Below are positions 47,095 to 54,984 of a stretch of 64,000 bases of DNA, piece by piece; position 1 is the first letter of the stretch; every line of letters starts with the position of its first letter. This DNA is from Allochromatium tepidum. Its GTDB lineage: Bacteria; Pseudomonadota; Gammaproteobacteria; Chromatiales; Chromatiaceae. The stretch covers positions 540,501-604,500 of the forward strand of contig NZ_AP024563.1 in assembly GCF_018409545.1 (NCBI RefSeq), in the 5' to 3' direction. Under the pieces are notes generated by a model that made no database searches, was not told the DNA's origin, and worked only from the letters and a program-made list of their open reading frames with translations. The position numbers and the translations under genes were made by a program.

Positions 47095-48195
47095 ATGAAG
47101 ATTGGAATCCCGTTGGAGACACGCCCTGGTGAGACGCGCGTAGCGTCGACGCCGGAGGTCGTGAAGAAGCTCGTCGGCCAGGGCTTCGAGGTCGTGGTCG
47201 AGAGCAGCGCCGGGGTGCGTGCCGGCTATCCGGATGCCGACTACGAGGCGGCCGGCGCCCGCCTGAGCGACCGTGCCGGCGCCTATGACGTCGACCTGCT
47301 GCTCAGGGTCCGCCGTCCGGACGAAGCCGATGTCGAGGCCATGCGTGCGGGCGGACTCTACATCGGTCTGCTCGAATCCTGCGGCGAGGATGCGATCCTC
47401 CCGAGCCTGCTGGCGAAGGGGATGCGCGTCCTGGCGCTGGAGCGGATGCCCCGCACCTCGCGCGCCCAGTCGATGGACGTGCTGTCCTCGCAGAGCAACA
47501 TCGCCGGCTATCGCGCCGTGATTGAGGCCGCCGCGCGCTATGGGCGCTTCCTGCCGATGATGATGACCTCGGCCGGTTCGGCCAAGCCGGCGCGGGTGGT
47601 GGTGCTGGGCGCGGGCGTGGCCGGACTCCAGGCCATCGCCACCGCGCGTCGCCTGGGCGCGGATGTCTACGCCTATGACGTGCGCCCCGAGACGCGCGAG
47701 CAGATCCTCTCGCTCGGCGCCAAGCCGATCGATCTCGATCTCGGCGAGAGCGGCGCGGGGGAGGGCGGCTATGCCAAGGAACTCTCCGACGAGGCCAAGG
47801 CGCGCCAGCAGGCCGCGCTCGCCGACGAGCTGGCCAAGGCGCATGTCATCGTCACCACCGCGCTCATCCCCTGCCGCCGCGCGCCCGTGCTGGTGACGGA
47901 GGATGTCGTCCAGCGCATGCGTCACGGCTCGGTCATCGTCGATCTGGCGGCGGCCAGCGGCGGCAACTGTCCGCTCACCGTCGCCGATGAGATCGTCGAG
48001 CGTCATGGCGTCACCCTGGTCGGTCTGACCAACTTCCCGGCCCTGGTCCCGGCGGACGCGAGCGCCTTCTATGCGCGCAACCTGTTCAATCTGATCGAGA
48101 TCATGTTCGAGCGCGGTGAGTCCGGTCCCCAACTCAAGGATCTGAGCGCCGACGACATCACGGCGGCCATGCTGGTCCAGGCGGCGGTGTCCTGA
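47095..48195 (+). CDS. pntAA: NAD(P) transhydrogenase subunit alpha, part 1 (soluble NAD-binding)
   Basis: Domain I of the proton-translocating transhydrogenase, binding NAD(H) in the cytosol. Starts MKIGIPLETRPGETRVASTP; Rossmann fold in VVVLGAGVAGLQAIATARRL; RQRM-loop-like region ALIPCRRAPVLVTEDVV; C-terminal TNFPALVPADASAFYARNL. About 366 residues. ATG 47095 is the conserved start; a TTG at 47089 has a better-spaced AGGGG and may be used. First of three genes in the split form of the enzyme. Confidence 0.94.
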   Translation: MKIGIPLETRPGETRVASTPEVVKKLVGQGFEVVVESSAGVRAGYPDADYEAAGARLSDRAGAYDVDLLLRVRRPDEADVEAMRAGGLYIGLLESCGEDAILPSLLAKGMRVLALERMPRTSRAQSMDVLSSQSNIAGYRAVIEAAARYGRFLPMMMTSAGSAKPARVVVLGAGVAGLQAIATARRLGADVYAYDVRPETREQILSLGAKPIDLDLGESGAGEGGYAKELSDEAKARQQAALADELAKAHVIVTTALIPCRRAPVLVTEDVVQRMRHGSVIVDLAAASGGNCPLTVADEIVERHGVTLVGLTNFPALVPADASAFYARNLFNLIEIMFERGESGPQLKDLSADDITAAMLVQAAVS

Positions 48196-48232
48196 GCCAG
48201 TACGGCTTGCGTATGAACCCCCTCTCCCCAAA

Positions 48233-48255
48233 CCCTCTCCCGCGAGGGGAGAGGG
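48233..48255. repeat. CCCTCTCC palindrome in the pntAA-pntAB gap
   Basis: CCCTCTCC and GGAGAGGG arms around CGCGAGG, in the 135-base gap between same-operon genes. It is nearly identical to 16434-16456. It may attenuate transcription or act as an mRNA-stabilising hairpin, but may simply be a dispersed repeat. Confidence 0.5.
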
Positions 48256-48330
48256 GCCAACAGCATCCCGGCAGGTCGCGCGCCTCTCGCTCTCCCGATG
48301 CGCGCCCTGCCTCATACAGGAGTCACACAC

Positions 48331-48630
48331 ATGCCCGAGGCACTCGATCCCTCGTTGATCGCCCTCTATGTCTTCGTCCTGGCCTGCTTCATCGGCTACT
48401 GGGTGATCTGGGGCGTCACGCCCTCGCTGCACACGCCGCTGGTGGCGCTCACCAACGCCATCTCCGGCATCGTCCTGGTCGGCGCGCTACTGGTCGCGGG
48501 TGATCCGCAGGCCGGTCTGATGGTCCAGTTCATCGGCTTCATCGCCGTGCTGCCGGCCTCGATCAACGTCTTCGGCGGCTTTCTGGTCACGCACCGGATG
48601 CTGTCGATGTTCAAGAAGAAAAAGAAGTAA
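48331..48630 (+). CDS. pntAB: NAD(P) transhydrogenase subunit alpha, part 2 (membrane)
   Basis: About 99 residues with three membrane helices ([19 protein letters not shown], then a segment near 35-55 and one at 60-82). This is the small membrane subunit of the three-gene transhydrogenase. AGGAG sits 8 bases before ATG 48331. It ends in a lysine run (FKKKKK), 12 bases before pntB. Confidence 0.93.
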   Translation: MPEALDPSLIALYVFVLACFIGYWVIWGVTPSLHTPLVALTNAISGIVLVGALLVAGDPQAGLMVQFIGFIAVLPASINVFGGFLVTHRMLSMFKKKKK

Positions 48631-48642
48631 GGGCGGACAGCG

Positions 48643-50043
48643 ATGGAATTCACGGTCAACCATCAGGCGCTGGCCTATCTGGTCGCAGCGATCCTGTTCA
48701 TTCTCGGCCTCAAGGGGCTGACCCATCCGGCGAGCGCGCGGCGCGGCAACCTGTACGCCATGCTCGGCATGCTCATCGCCATCGTCGCCACGCTGCTGGC
48801 GCCCGAGGTGCAGTCCTACGGCTTCATCGTCGTCGGGATCGCGGGCGGTGCGATCATCGGGGCCATCGTCGCCATGCGCATCCAGATGACGGCCATGCCG
48901 CAACTGGTCGCGGCGCTGCACAGCTTCGTGGGTCTGGCGGCGGTGCTGGTCGGCATCGGCACCTTTCTGCATCATCGGAGCCTGGGGCTGCTCAACCCGG
49001 TGCTGATGGGCGAGATTTCGGCGGGTGTGGTGATCGGTGCCATCACCTTCACCGGCTCGGTCATCGCCTTCGGCAAGCTCCAGGGGTTGCTCTCGGGCGC
49101 GCCGGTCAAGTTCTTCGGCCAGCATCTGCTCAATGCCGTCATCGGTGCACTGACCATTGCGCCGGCGGTGCATTTCGCCATGACCGGCAGTCTGCTGTCG
49201 CTGGCCTTGATGACGGTGCTGGCGCTCGTCATCGGCGTGACCCTGATCATCCCGATCGGCGGGGCGGACATGCCGGTCATCATCTCGATGCTCAACAGCT
49301 ACTCGGGCTGGGCGGCGGCGGCGACCGGCTTCACGCTGCACAACAATCTGCTGATCATCGTCGGTGCGCTGGTCGGCTGCTCGGGTGCGATCCTGTCCTT
49401 CATCATGTGCAAGGCGATGAACCGCTCGATCATCAATGTCGTCTTCGGCGGCTTCGGCTCCGATAGCGGGACGGGTGACAGCGCCGGGGCGCAGGCGGCG
49501 GAGAAGGGCGTCAAGTCGGCGGCGGTCGAAGACGCAGTCTACTGGATGGAGGATGCGGGCAAGGTCATCATCGTGCCCGGTTACGGCATGGCGGTCTCGC
49601 AGGCGCAGCATGCATTGAAAGAACTGGCCGAGCTGCTCGGGGCGCGCGGGGTGGAGGTCAAGTTCGCCATCCATCCGGTCGCCGGACGCATGCCGGGGCA
49701 CATGAACGTGCTGCTGGCCGAGGCCGACATCCCCTACGATCAGGTGCTGGAGATGGACGAGATCAACCCCGAGTTCCCCGGCACCGACGTGGTGCTGGTG
49801 GTCGGGGCCAACGACGTCGTCAATCCGGCGGCCAAGGAGGACAAGACCAGTCCCATCTACGGCATGCCGATCCTGGAGGCCGGGCGCGCGCGTCAGGTCT
49901 ACTTCCTCAAGCGCTCGATGCGTCCGGGGTATTCGGGCGTCGACAACCTACTGTTCTATCAGGACAACACCTATCTGGTGTTCGGCGACGCCAAGGACAC
50001 CATCGAGGGGATGAATACGGCGCTCAAGGGCGGCGGGCATTAG
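48643..50043 (+). CDS. pntB: NAD(P) transhydrogenase subunit beta
   Basis: Membrane domain plus NADP(H)-binding domain III; uses the proton gradient to make NADPH from NADH. 466 residues. Several membrane helices with GGADMPVIISMLNSYSGWAA are followed by the soluble domain with VIIVPGYGMAVSQAQHAL, HPVAGRMPGHMNVLLAEA and VVLVVGANDVVNPAA. Complete. Last gene before the mobile-element region; tnpB is convergent after 54 bases. Confidence 0.96.
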   Translation: MEFTVNHQALAYLVAAILFILGLKGLTHPASARRGNLYAMLGMLIAIVATLLAPEVQSYGFIVVGIAGGAIIGAIVAMRIQMTAMPQLVAALHSFVGLAAVLVGIGTFLHHRSLGLLNPVLMGEISAGVVIGAITFTGSVIAFGKLQGLLSGAPVKFFGQHLLNAVIGALTIAPAVHFAMTGSLLSLALMTVLALVIGVTLIIPIGGADMPVIISMLNSYSGWAAAATGFTLHNNLLIIVGALVGCSGAILSFIMCKAMNRSIINVVFGGFGSDSGTGDSAGAQAAEKGVKSAAVEDAVYWMEDAGKVIIVPGYGMAVSQAQHALKELAELLGARGVEVKFAIHPVAGRMPGHMNVLLAEADIPYDQVLEMDEINPEFPGTDVVLVVGANDVVNPAAKEDKTSPIYGMPILEAGRARQVYFLKRSMRPGYSGVDNLLFYQDNTYLVFGDAKDTIEGMNTALKGGGH

Positions 50044-50097
50044 GCCGGACCGCTCATAAAAACCTACCCAAACTTGCACGAAGCTGAATAAGTCTGT

Positions 50098-51252
50098 TCA
50101 CGCCGTCAACGCCGGCGCGGGCGAACCCGTCTTATCCGACTCGTGCGTGCGTTTAAGGTCTCGCCTGAGCGCGTCGCGACCATACTGATCAAGGTTTTTG
50201 GCGGCGTTGAGGTCACGATCCATGACGTGTCCGCAGTCGCAGACCAGCGTGCGCTGCGACAGCGGCATGTCATGGAGCTGACCACAGGCGTGACAGGTCT
50301 TGGAGGATGGAAACCATCGGTCCGCGATGACGACCGTCACGCCGCGCCATTGGGCCTTGTATTCGATCTGCCGCCGTAACTCACCAAAGCCGGCATCGGA
50401 GACGGCGCGGGCGAGTCGGCGATTCTTCGTCATTCCGGTGACATTCAGGTCTTCAATCGTGATGACCTGATAGGTGCGGGTCAGTGTGTCGGACAGTTCA
50501 TGGAGCGCCGCCTGACGTTGGTTCTTGATCCGCTGATGCAGTCGGGCCACTCGGAGCTTGGCTTTCGCTCGGCGTCGGCTGCCTTTGACTTTGCGCGACA
50601 GGTTCCGCTGTCGGCGCTGCAAACGCTTGAGGTTCTTCTTGAGTTTTTGGTTGGCGGGGATGACCTCGCCGGTACTCAGGGTCGCCGGATTTTTGATCCC
50701 GAAGTCCACGCCGACGGACGGCTGATCCGGCGCGTGCGGGTTGTAGTCCTCGGTGTCGACCAGGATCGAGACATAGAAGCGACCGGCCGTCTTGCTGATC
50801 GTCGCCTGCTTGGTCTGACCGGTGAAGCGCAGCGGTTGGCGCATCGCGAGGCGTGACTTGAGACGCTCGATGCGCAACGTGCGCCCGTCTACAGCGAACT
50901 TGGACGGCTCACGCAGGGCGAAGGAGTCGTTGACGTCCTTTTTCTTGAACTGCGGATAGCCGGGATGCTTGGAACCGGCCTTGATGCGCCGAAAGAACCC
51001 CTTGAAGGCGGCATCCGGATCATCGATAGCGTTGCGCGTGACGCGGCTGGAGACCTCGGCGTACCAGGGAAACTCCACGCGCAAGACCGTCATGTAGTGC
51101 TGATAGGCCGCCGCCTTTGACCACTTCACGCCGGGCCGGCTGAAATGCTCCAGCAAGTGGTTGTAACAGTGCCGCCGTGCGCCGCACGCCTGATTGAGGT
51201 AATCGGCCTGCTCGGGCGTCGGGCGCAGTTCAATCTTATGGGCGATCAGCAT
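50098..51252 (-). CDS. tnpB: TnpB RNA-guided nuclease (IS607-associated)
   Basis: 384 residues, full length. RuvC parts are all present: Asp183 in VGVDFGIKNP, Glu267 in ITIEDLNVTGM and the last Asp in MDRDLNAAKNL (345-347), with a zinc ribbon CHACG...CDCG (Cys320, 323, 338, 340). N-terminal HTH-like domain starts LIAHKIELRPTPEQADYLN. TnpB proteins cut DNA with a guide RNA encoded at the element's right end (established); here that would be the short stretch 50044-50130. It overlaps the tnpA fragment by 17 bases, the IS607 arrangement. Confidence 0.92.
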   Translation of the reverse strand: MLIAHKIELRPTPEQADYLNQACGARRHCYNHLLEHFSRPGVKWSKAAAYQHYMTVLRVEFPWYAEVSSRVTRNAIDDPDAAFKGFFRRIKAGSKHPGYPQFKKKDVNDSFALREPSKFAVDGRTLRIERLKSRLAMRQPLRFTGQTKQATISKTAGRFYVSILVDTEDYNPHAPDQPSVGVDFGIKNPATLSTGEVIPANQKLKKNLKRLQRRQRNLSRKVKGSRRRAKAKLRVARLHQRIKNQRQAALHELSDTLTRTYQVITIEDLNVTGMTKNRRLARAVSDAGFGELRRQIEYKAQWRGVTVVIADRWFPSSKTCHACGQLHDMPLSQRTLVCDCGHVMDRDLNAAKNLDQYGRDALRRDLKRTHESDKTGSPAPALTA

Positions 51253-51552
51253 GGGCCTCGACCGCCTTTTTCACGTCATCCAGGAGCTTGCGGTTCCGGC
51301 GCGAGCGGCTGTCGTAGAGCCGGGCCGAGAAGACGGTGATGAGCTCCTGTACATCGCTCGCCAGATCTTCCTCGAAGGTGGTGTCCTCACCTTGGTTGAG
51401 GATGACCACTTCGACCTGTTTGGCCTCGCAGAGCGCAAACACCAGTTCCGCGCCGAAGCGCAGCAAGCGGTCTTTGTGGGTGATGACCAGCCGCCCGATG
51501 CGTCCTTCAATCACCTCATTGAGCAGGCGCTTCAAGCCTTTTGTGTGATAGT
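51236..51552 (-). pseudogene. IS607-type serine transposase tnpA, 3' part
   Basis: Encodes the C-terminal half of an IS607-family serine recombinase: LVITHKDRLLRFGAELVFAL, VEVVILNQGED, FSARLYDSRSRRN. The N-terminal half with the catalytic Ser is missing: the sequence switches to the IS3-family element at about 51552, inside the GSGMNYHTKGLKR block. The IS607 element therefore cannot transpose itself. Confidence 0.85.
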
Positions 51553-52383
51553 TCATCCCCGATCGTAGACCGTATCGGGCGTCAGGTACCCCAGGGATTG
51601 ATGCGGGCACTCCTGGTTGTAAAAGGCGAAATACTCGGTCAACCCCAGGAGCAACTCGGGCATGCTCGCGTAGCCCTTGAGGTAGACATCCTCGTACTTG
51701 ACGCTTCGCCACAGGCGCTCGACGAAGATGTTATCCGGTGCCCGCCCGCGTCCGTCCATGCTGATGGCGATCTCTTCGCGCAGGAGGACGCCCGTGAACG
51801 CCGCGCTGGTGAACTGCGCCCCCTGGTCGGTGTTGAAGATCTCGGGGCGCTCATGAGCCCGCAGCGCGTCTTCCAGGCAGTCCACGCAAAACCCCGCATC
51901 CAGGGTGTTGGAGAGTCGCCAGGCCGGTACCCGGCGCGCGTACCAGTCGACGATGGCCACCAGGTAGGCGAAGCCATGCGCCAAGCGGATGTACGTGATG
52001 TCGGTGCTCCAGACTTGGTTCGGGCGCGTGACCTCGACCCCGCGTAGCAGATAGGGATACACCTGGTGCTCGGGGTGGGATTGGCGCGTGGCGGGTCCGG
52101 GCGCCATCCCCGCGAGACCCAAGATCCCCATCAGTCGCTGCACGCGCTTGCGGTTCACGGCATGGCCTTGCGTCTTCAGAAAGACCACCATGCGCCGACT
52201 GCCATCGAACGGGTGACGGGTGTACTCGGCATCAATCAACGCCAACAGGATCTGGTCCAACTCGCTGACGACGTCCGCCATTGAGCGGGCATAGACCCCG
52301 GAGCGCGCGACCCCGGCCAAGGCACATTGGCGGATCACCGCGACCTCGCCCTCACGCTCGATCCACTCGCGACGGATGCTCAC
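51553..52383 (-). CDS. IS3-family transposase OrfB (DDE integrase domain)
   Basis: 276 residues. N-terminal helical segment with HPFDGSRRMVVFL and NRKRVQRLMGILGL, then the rve integrase core with DDE residues in STDITYIRLAHG, FNTDQGAQFTS and NIFVERLWRS and the end YNQECPHQSLGYLTPDTVY. Starts 4 bases into the orfA end. Expected to be made as an OrfAB fusion through a -1 frameshift. Confidence 0.92.
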   Translation of the reverse strand: MSIRREWIEREGEVAVIRQCALAGVARSGVYARSMADVVSELDQILLALIDAEYTRHPFDGSRRMVVFLKTQGHAVNRKRVQRLMGILGLAGMAPGPATRQSHPEHQVYPYLLRGVEVTRPNQVWSTDITYIRLAHGFAYLVAIVDWYARRVPAWRLSNTLDAGFCVDCLEDALRAHERPEIFNTDQGAQFTSAAFTGVLLREEIAISMDGRGRAPDNIFVERLWRSVKYEDVYLKGYASMPELLLGLTEYFAFYNQECPHQSLGYLTPDTVYDRG

Positions 52384-52673
52384 AGGCTCACCCCGGACTT
52401 TTTTTTCAACCAGTTCAGTTCCAGCTTCAGGCGCCCGATCTCGCTGTAGCGCCGTTCGGGCGCGCTCCGATCATCCACAGGTTTACGCCCGCGCTTGGTC
52501 TCGAACAGCGTGCTAGCTTGTTCCAGGATCTCCTTCTTCCATTGCCCGACTTGCACCGGGTGCACGCCATGCCCCTGGCCAATCTCGTTGACCGTTTTTA
52601 CCCCGCGGATGGCCTCCAAGCCCACTTTGGCTTTGAACGCCGCCGCATACGTCTTGCGCTTTGCTTCACCCAT
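52380..52673 (-). CDS. IS3-family transposase OrfA (helix-turn-helix)
   Basis: 97 residues: KRKTYAAAFKAKVGLEAIRG, a helix-turn-helix with GQGHGVHPVQVGQWKKEIL, and a leucine-zipper-like end. On the minus strand TTGAAAAAAAAGTCC near its 3' end is a slippery A-run of the sort used for programmed -1 frameshifting into OrfB. Confidence 0.9.
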   Translation of the reverse strand: MGEAKRKTYAAAFKAKVGLEAIRGVKTVNEIGQGHGVHPVQVGQWKKEILEQASTLFETKRGRKPVDDRSAPERRYSEIGRLKLELNWLKKKSGVSL

Positions 52674-52739
52674 TTCGATCCACTCTTGTGTGCCGGCTTG
52701 ACAGCTTAAATGACTGTCCGGTTTTCAGGGTCCACTTTA

Positions 52740-52889
52740 GTCGAGGCCGAAGGGCATCACGAAGGGGCGTCGGCGGTCCGGCTGGGCTGGCTGTGGTTCG
52801 TGCTCGGAGCACTGTTCGTGGCGGGCGTGGTGTTCGATGTCCCGGCCCTGAAGGCGCTGTTTCGGATCTTTCTGGAAGCGCCGTCCTAG
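52740..52889 (+). pseudogene. C-terminal fragment of a host membrane protein
   Basis: Open frame of 49 residues running out of the IS3-family repeat into RLGWLWFVLGALFVAGVVF, one membrane helix, and ending LFRIFLEAPS before TAG. No start codon, so it is the 3' end of a gene cut by the insertion. Parent family not recognised. Confidence 0.55.
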
Positions 52890-52908
52890 ACGGCGATCCC
52901 CCGTCCGC

Positions 52909-53217
52909 TCATCCGTTGCCCGACAGCCGCTCCATCTGCCGCGCAAGCTCAATATCGCGCTCGGTGATCCCGCCGGTCTCGTGCGTGCTCAGTGCCACGC
53001 GCACCTGTCCGTAGACATTGCTCCAGTCGGGATGATGGTTCATGGACTCGGCGATCAGGGCCACCTGGGTCATGAAGCCGAAGGCGCGCACGAAGTCGGG
53101 GAAGACGAAGGTCTTGCACAGCCGGCCGCCGGAAAGCGACCAGCCGCCCTGGCCCAAGGCGTTGAGGTCGGCGAGGGCGGTTGTCAGGGCATCGGTATCG
53201 AGTCGTGTCGCGGACAT
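52909..53217 (-). CDS. phhB: Pterin-4a-carbinolamine dehydratase
   Basis: 102 residues. Recycles pterin cofactor after aromatic amino-acid hydroxylation, or acts more widely in pterin chemistry. Family marks: GWSLSGGRLCKTFVFPDFVRA and the active-site HHPDWSNVYGQVRVALSTH (His-His-Pro-Asp-Trp). ATG 53217 gives the standard N-terminus. No hydroxylase gene is nearby. Divergent from the DUF2269 gene. Confidence 0.93.
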   Translation of the reverse strand: MSATRLDTDALTTALADLNALGQGGWSLSGGRLCKTFVFPDFVRAFGFMTQVALIAESMNHHPDWSNVYGQVRVALSTHETGGITERDIELARQMERLSGNG

Positions 53218-53304
53218 GGTGGTCTCCAGTCGGTAGCCGGTCTCTTGGGTTCTGAGCGAGGATATGGGCGCACGATCTCCTGATTGCCACACGGACTCGC
53301 CGCC

Positions 53305-53772
53305 ATGCTCTACACCGGCCTGAAAACACTCCATCTCATCGGCGTCGTGCTGCTGGTCGGCAACGCGATCGTCACCCTGATCTGGAAGCTCGCCGCCGAC
53401 CGGACCCGCGATCCGCGCGTGTTGGCCTTCGCCCAACGGTTGGTGGTGCTAACCGACTGGTGGTTCACCGTCGGCGGCGTGGGGCTGCTCGCGCTCGGCG
53501 GCTACGGGGCGGCACTCGTCGCGGGCCTGGATGTCCTGAACGTCGGCTGGTTGGTCTGGGGACAGGCCTTGCTGGCCCTCTCGGGCGCGCTCTGGGCCGG
53601 CGTGCTGGTCCCGGCGCAGATCCGTCAGGGTCGGCAGGCGCGGGCCTTCGCCGAGAGCGGGGAGATTCCGGCGAGCTACTGGCGGGCAGGGCGACGCTGG
53701 GCGGTGTGGGGCGTGGCGGCGACCGTGCTGCTGGTGGTCGCCATCGGAATCATGGTGGCCAAGCCGGTTTGA
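53305..53772 (+). CDS. DUF2269-family membrane protein
   Basis: About 155 residues with four predicted membrane helices: LKTLHLIGVVLLVGNAIVTL, WWFTVGGVGLLALGGYGAAL, WLVWGQALLALSGALWAGVL and RRWAVWGVAATVLLVVAIGI. The first-helix pattern LYTGLKTLHLIGVVLLVGN is typical of DUF2269. Function unknown. ATG 53305 chosen over an earlier in-frame ATG because the helix pattern starts here. Confidence 0.85.
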   Translation: MLYTGLKTLHLIGVVLLVGNAIVTLIWKLAADRTRDPRVLAFAQRLVVLTDWWFTVGGVGLLALGGYGAALVAGLDVLNVGWLVWGQALLALSGALWAGVLVPAQIRQGRQARAFAESGEIPASYWRAGRRWAVWGVAATVLLVVAIGIMVAKPV

Positions 53773-53781
53773 ATCGCCCGC

Positions 53782-53958
53782 TCAAACCTGACCGTAGATC
53801 GCCTGTGGTTGCTGCGCATACGCGGCCCAATAGCAATCGCCATAGGAATAGTGCCACCATTCCGAGGGCATGGGCGCAAAGCCGGCCTGGAGCATCGCCA
53901 GCAGGAGCAATCGGCGATGTGCCTGGGCGAGCGGCGGGATCTGTTCGGATAGAAGGTG
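53782..53958 (-). pseudogene. C-terminal fragment of an M15 D-Ala-D-Ala dipeptidase (VanX/DdpX-like)
   Basis: Minus-strand frame of about 59 residues with MLQAGFAPMPSEWWHYSYGD, the Glu and His of the M15 zinc site, and the end QPQAIYGQV. It is cut at 53959 by the IS481-type element, so only the last part of the enzyme is left. Confidence 0.8.
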
Positions 53959-54775
53959 TGTCAGGTCCCGTGTGATCCTATACCAAGAAGGAGCGATCCT
54001 TTGTTCTATGCCGGGGATGTAATCAAGCCGCTGATTGCAGAGGTCCGGGCGGAGAAGGAGCCCCCACAGACGCGCGTTGCACAGGAGCGTGAGCCATCAT
54101 GATGGTTCGACTCCACAAGAAGGCCCGCACCACCCCGGAAGTCCGCCGGGAGATCCAGGCCTCCGACTGGCCGACCTCGGTGCTCGCCAGGAAGTATGGG
54201 GTTTGCCGGCACACCATCCGCCGTGGACGTCAAGCACCTGCCCAGGATGCCGGGCGATGCCCGGGGCCGCTTCCTGTTTGCGGCCATCGACCGGGCGACG
54301 CGCTGGGTGTATCTGGAGGTCCATGCCGGCAAGGCCGCCAGGGTCGCCGCGGGGTTTCTCAAACACCTGATCGACAAAGCCCCCTTCGCGATCAAGAAGG
54401 TCCTCACGGACACTGGCCAGGAGTTCACGGATCGATTCTGTGCCACGGGGGAGCGCAAGCCCACCGGCCGGCACCCCTTCGATCAGCTCTGCGCAGAACA
54501 CGCCATCGAACACCGGCTGACCCAGCCCTACACGCCCAAGACCAACGGCATGATCGAGCGCTTCAATGGGCGCATCTGCGAGGTCCTCAAGAGCACCCGC
54601 TTCCGGAGCGCTCAAGAACTTGAACAGACCTTGCTTCGCTATGCCCGTGTGTACAACCATCGGATTCTCCAAAAGGCCCTTGGCCACATCAGCCCGGTTC
54701 AGGCCCTGAAAGACTGGCAGGCCAAGCGGCCGGAGCTGTTCAAAAAACGTGTTTGCAATCTCGCGGGGCTTGACA
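53959..54775 (+). mobile_element. Internally deleted IS481-family element, copy 1 (817 bp)
   Basis: Ends TGTCAGGTCCCGTGTGATCC and (reverse complement of the right end) TGTCAAGCCCCGCGAGATTG are imperfect inverted repeats. Inside, the helix-turn-helix start of the transposase (MMVRLHKKARTTPEVRREIQ..., from 54099) is joined out of frame to the DDE core at about 54222. The same structure and length recur at 60922-61738. Confidence 0.82.
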
Positions 54776-54783
54776 CAGCTTGA
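54196..54783 (+). pseudogene. IS481-family transposase core (N-terminal domain deleted), copy 1
   Basis: DDE domain: YLEVHAGKAARVAAGFLKHL, VLTDTGQEFTDRFC, then HRLTQPYTPKTNGMIERFNG and LLRYARVYNHRILQKALGH. The first catalytic Asp is near the join (FAAIDRATRW). The middle of the protein is missing and the N-terminal helix-turn-helix is in another frame, so no full transposase can be made. Confidence 0.82.
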
Positions 54784-54981
54784 AGTTCCTCATCAAGATG
54801 GCCTTTGGCTGGATCGAGTCCGTGGGTGGGCTGGCCAAGACCACACTCATCGGTCAGGCCAACCTGAACGGGCAAGCGCTGCTGAGCTTGGCCACCTACA
54901 CCTGCCGGAGGTCGCATTCCCAAGTGCCAGACAAGGGGTGGAACTGGTCATTGAACTTGCGGATCCAGGTACGCCGCTGAA
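54776..54981 (+). pseudogene. C-terminal fragment of an IS5-like transposase
   Basis: About 65 residues starting right at the IS481 end: KFLIKMAFGWIESVGGLAKT, GQANLNGQALLSLATY. This resembles the last part of IS5-group transposases (FGW...GGL.KT...ATYN). No other part is present. It stops 3 bases before the glycosyltransferase start. Confidence 0.55.
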
Positions 54982-54984
54982 GCC

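Larger units (their letters stand above)
51553..52738 (-). mobile_element. IS3-family element truncating IS607 tnpA
   Basis: Two overlapping genes (orfA, orfB) with one recognisable end: the inverted repeat TGGACCCTGAAAACCGGACA on the minus strand, ending near 52734. At the other side no matching repeat is seen, as the orfB stop lies directly at the junction with tnpA, so that end is probably lost. The element separates IS607 debris from a truncated host gene at 52740. Confidence 0.75.

Noticed and set aside
50098-51252. Considered a miniature Cas12
   Set aside because: Length (384 residues), IS607 tnpA neighbour and absence of any repeat-spacer array point to TnpB. No CRISPR array was seen anywhere in the window.
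54780-54981. Small independent gene before the glycosyltransferase
   Set aside because: The residues match a transposase C-terminus and begin exactly at an IS481 end, so it is debris.
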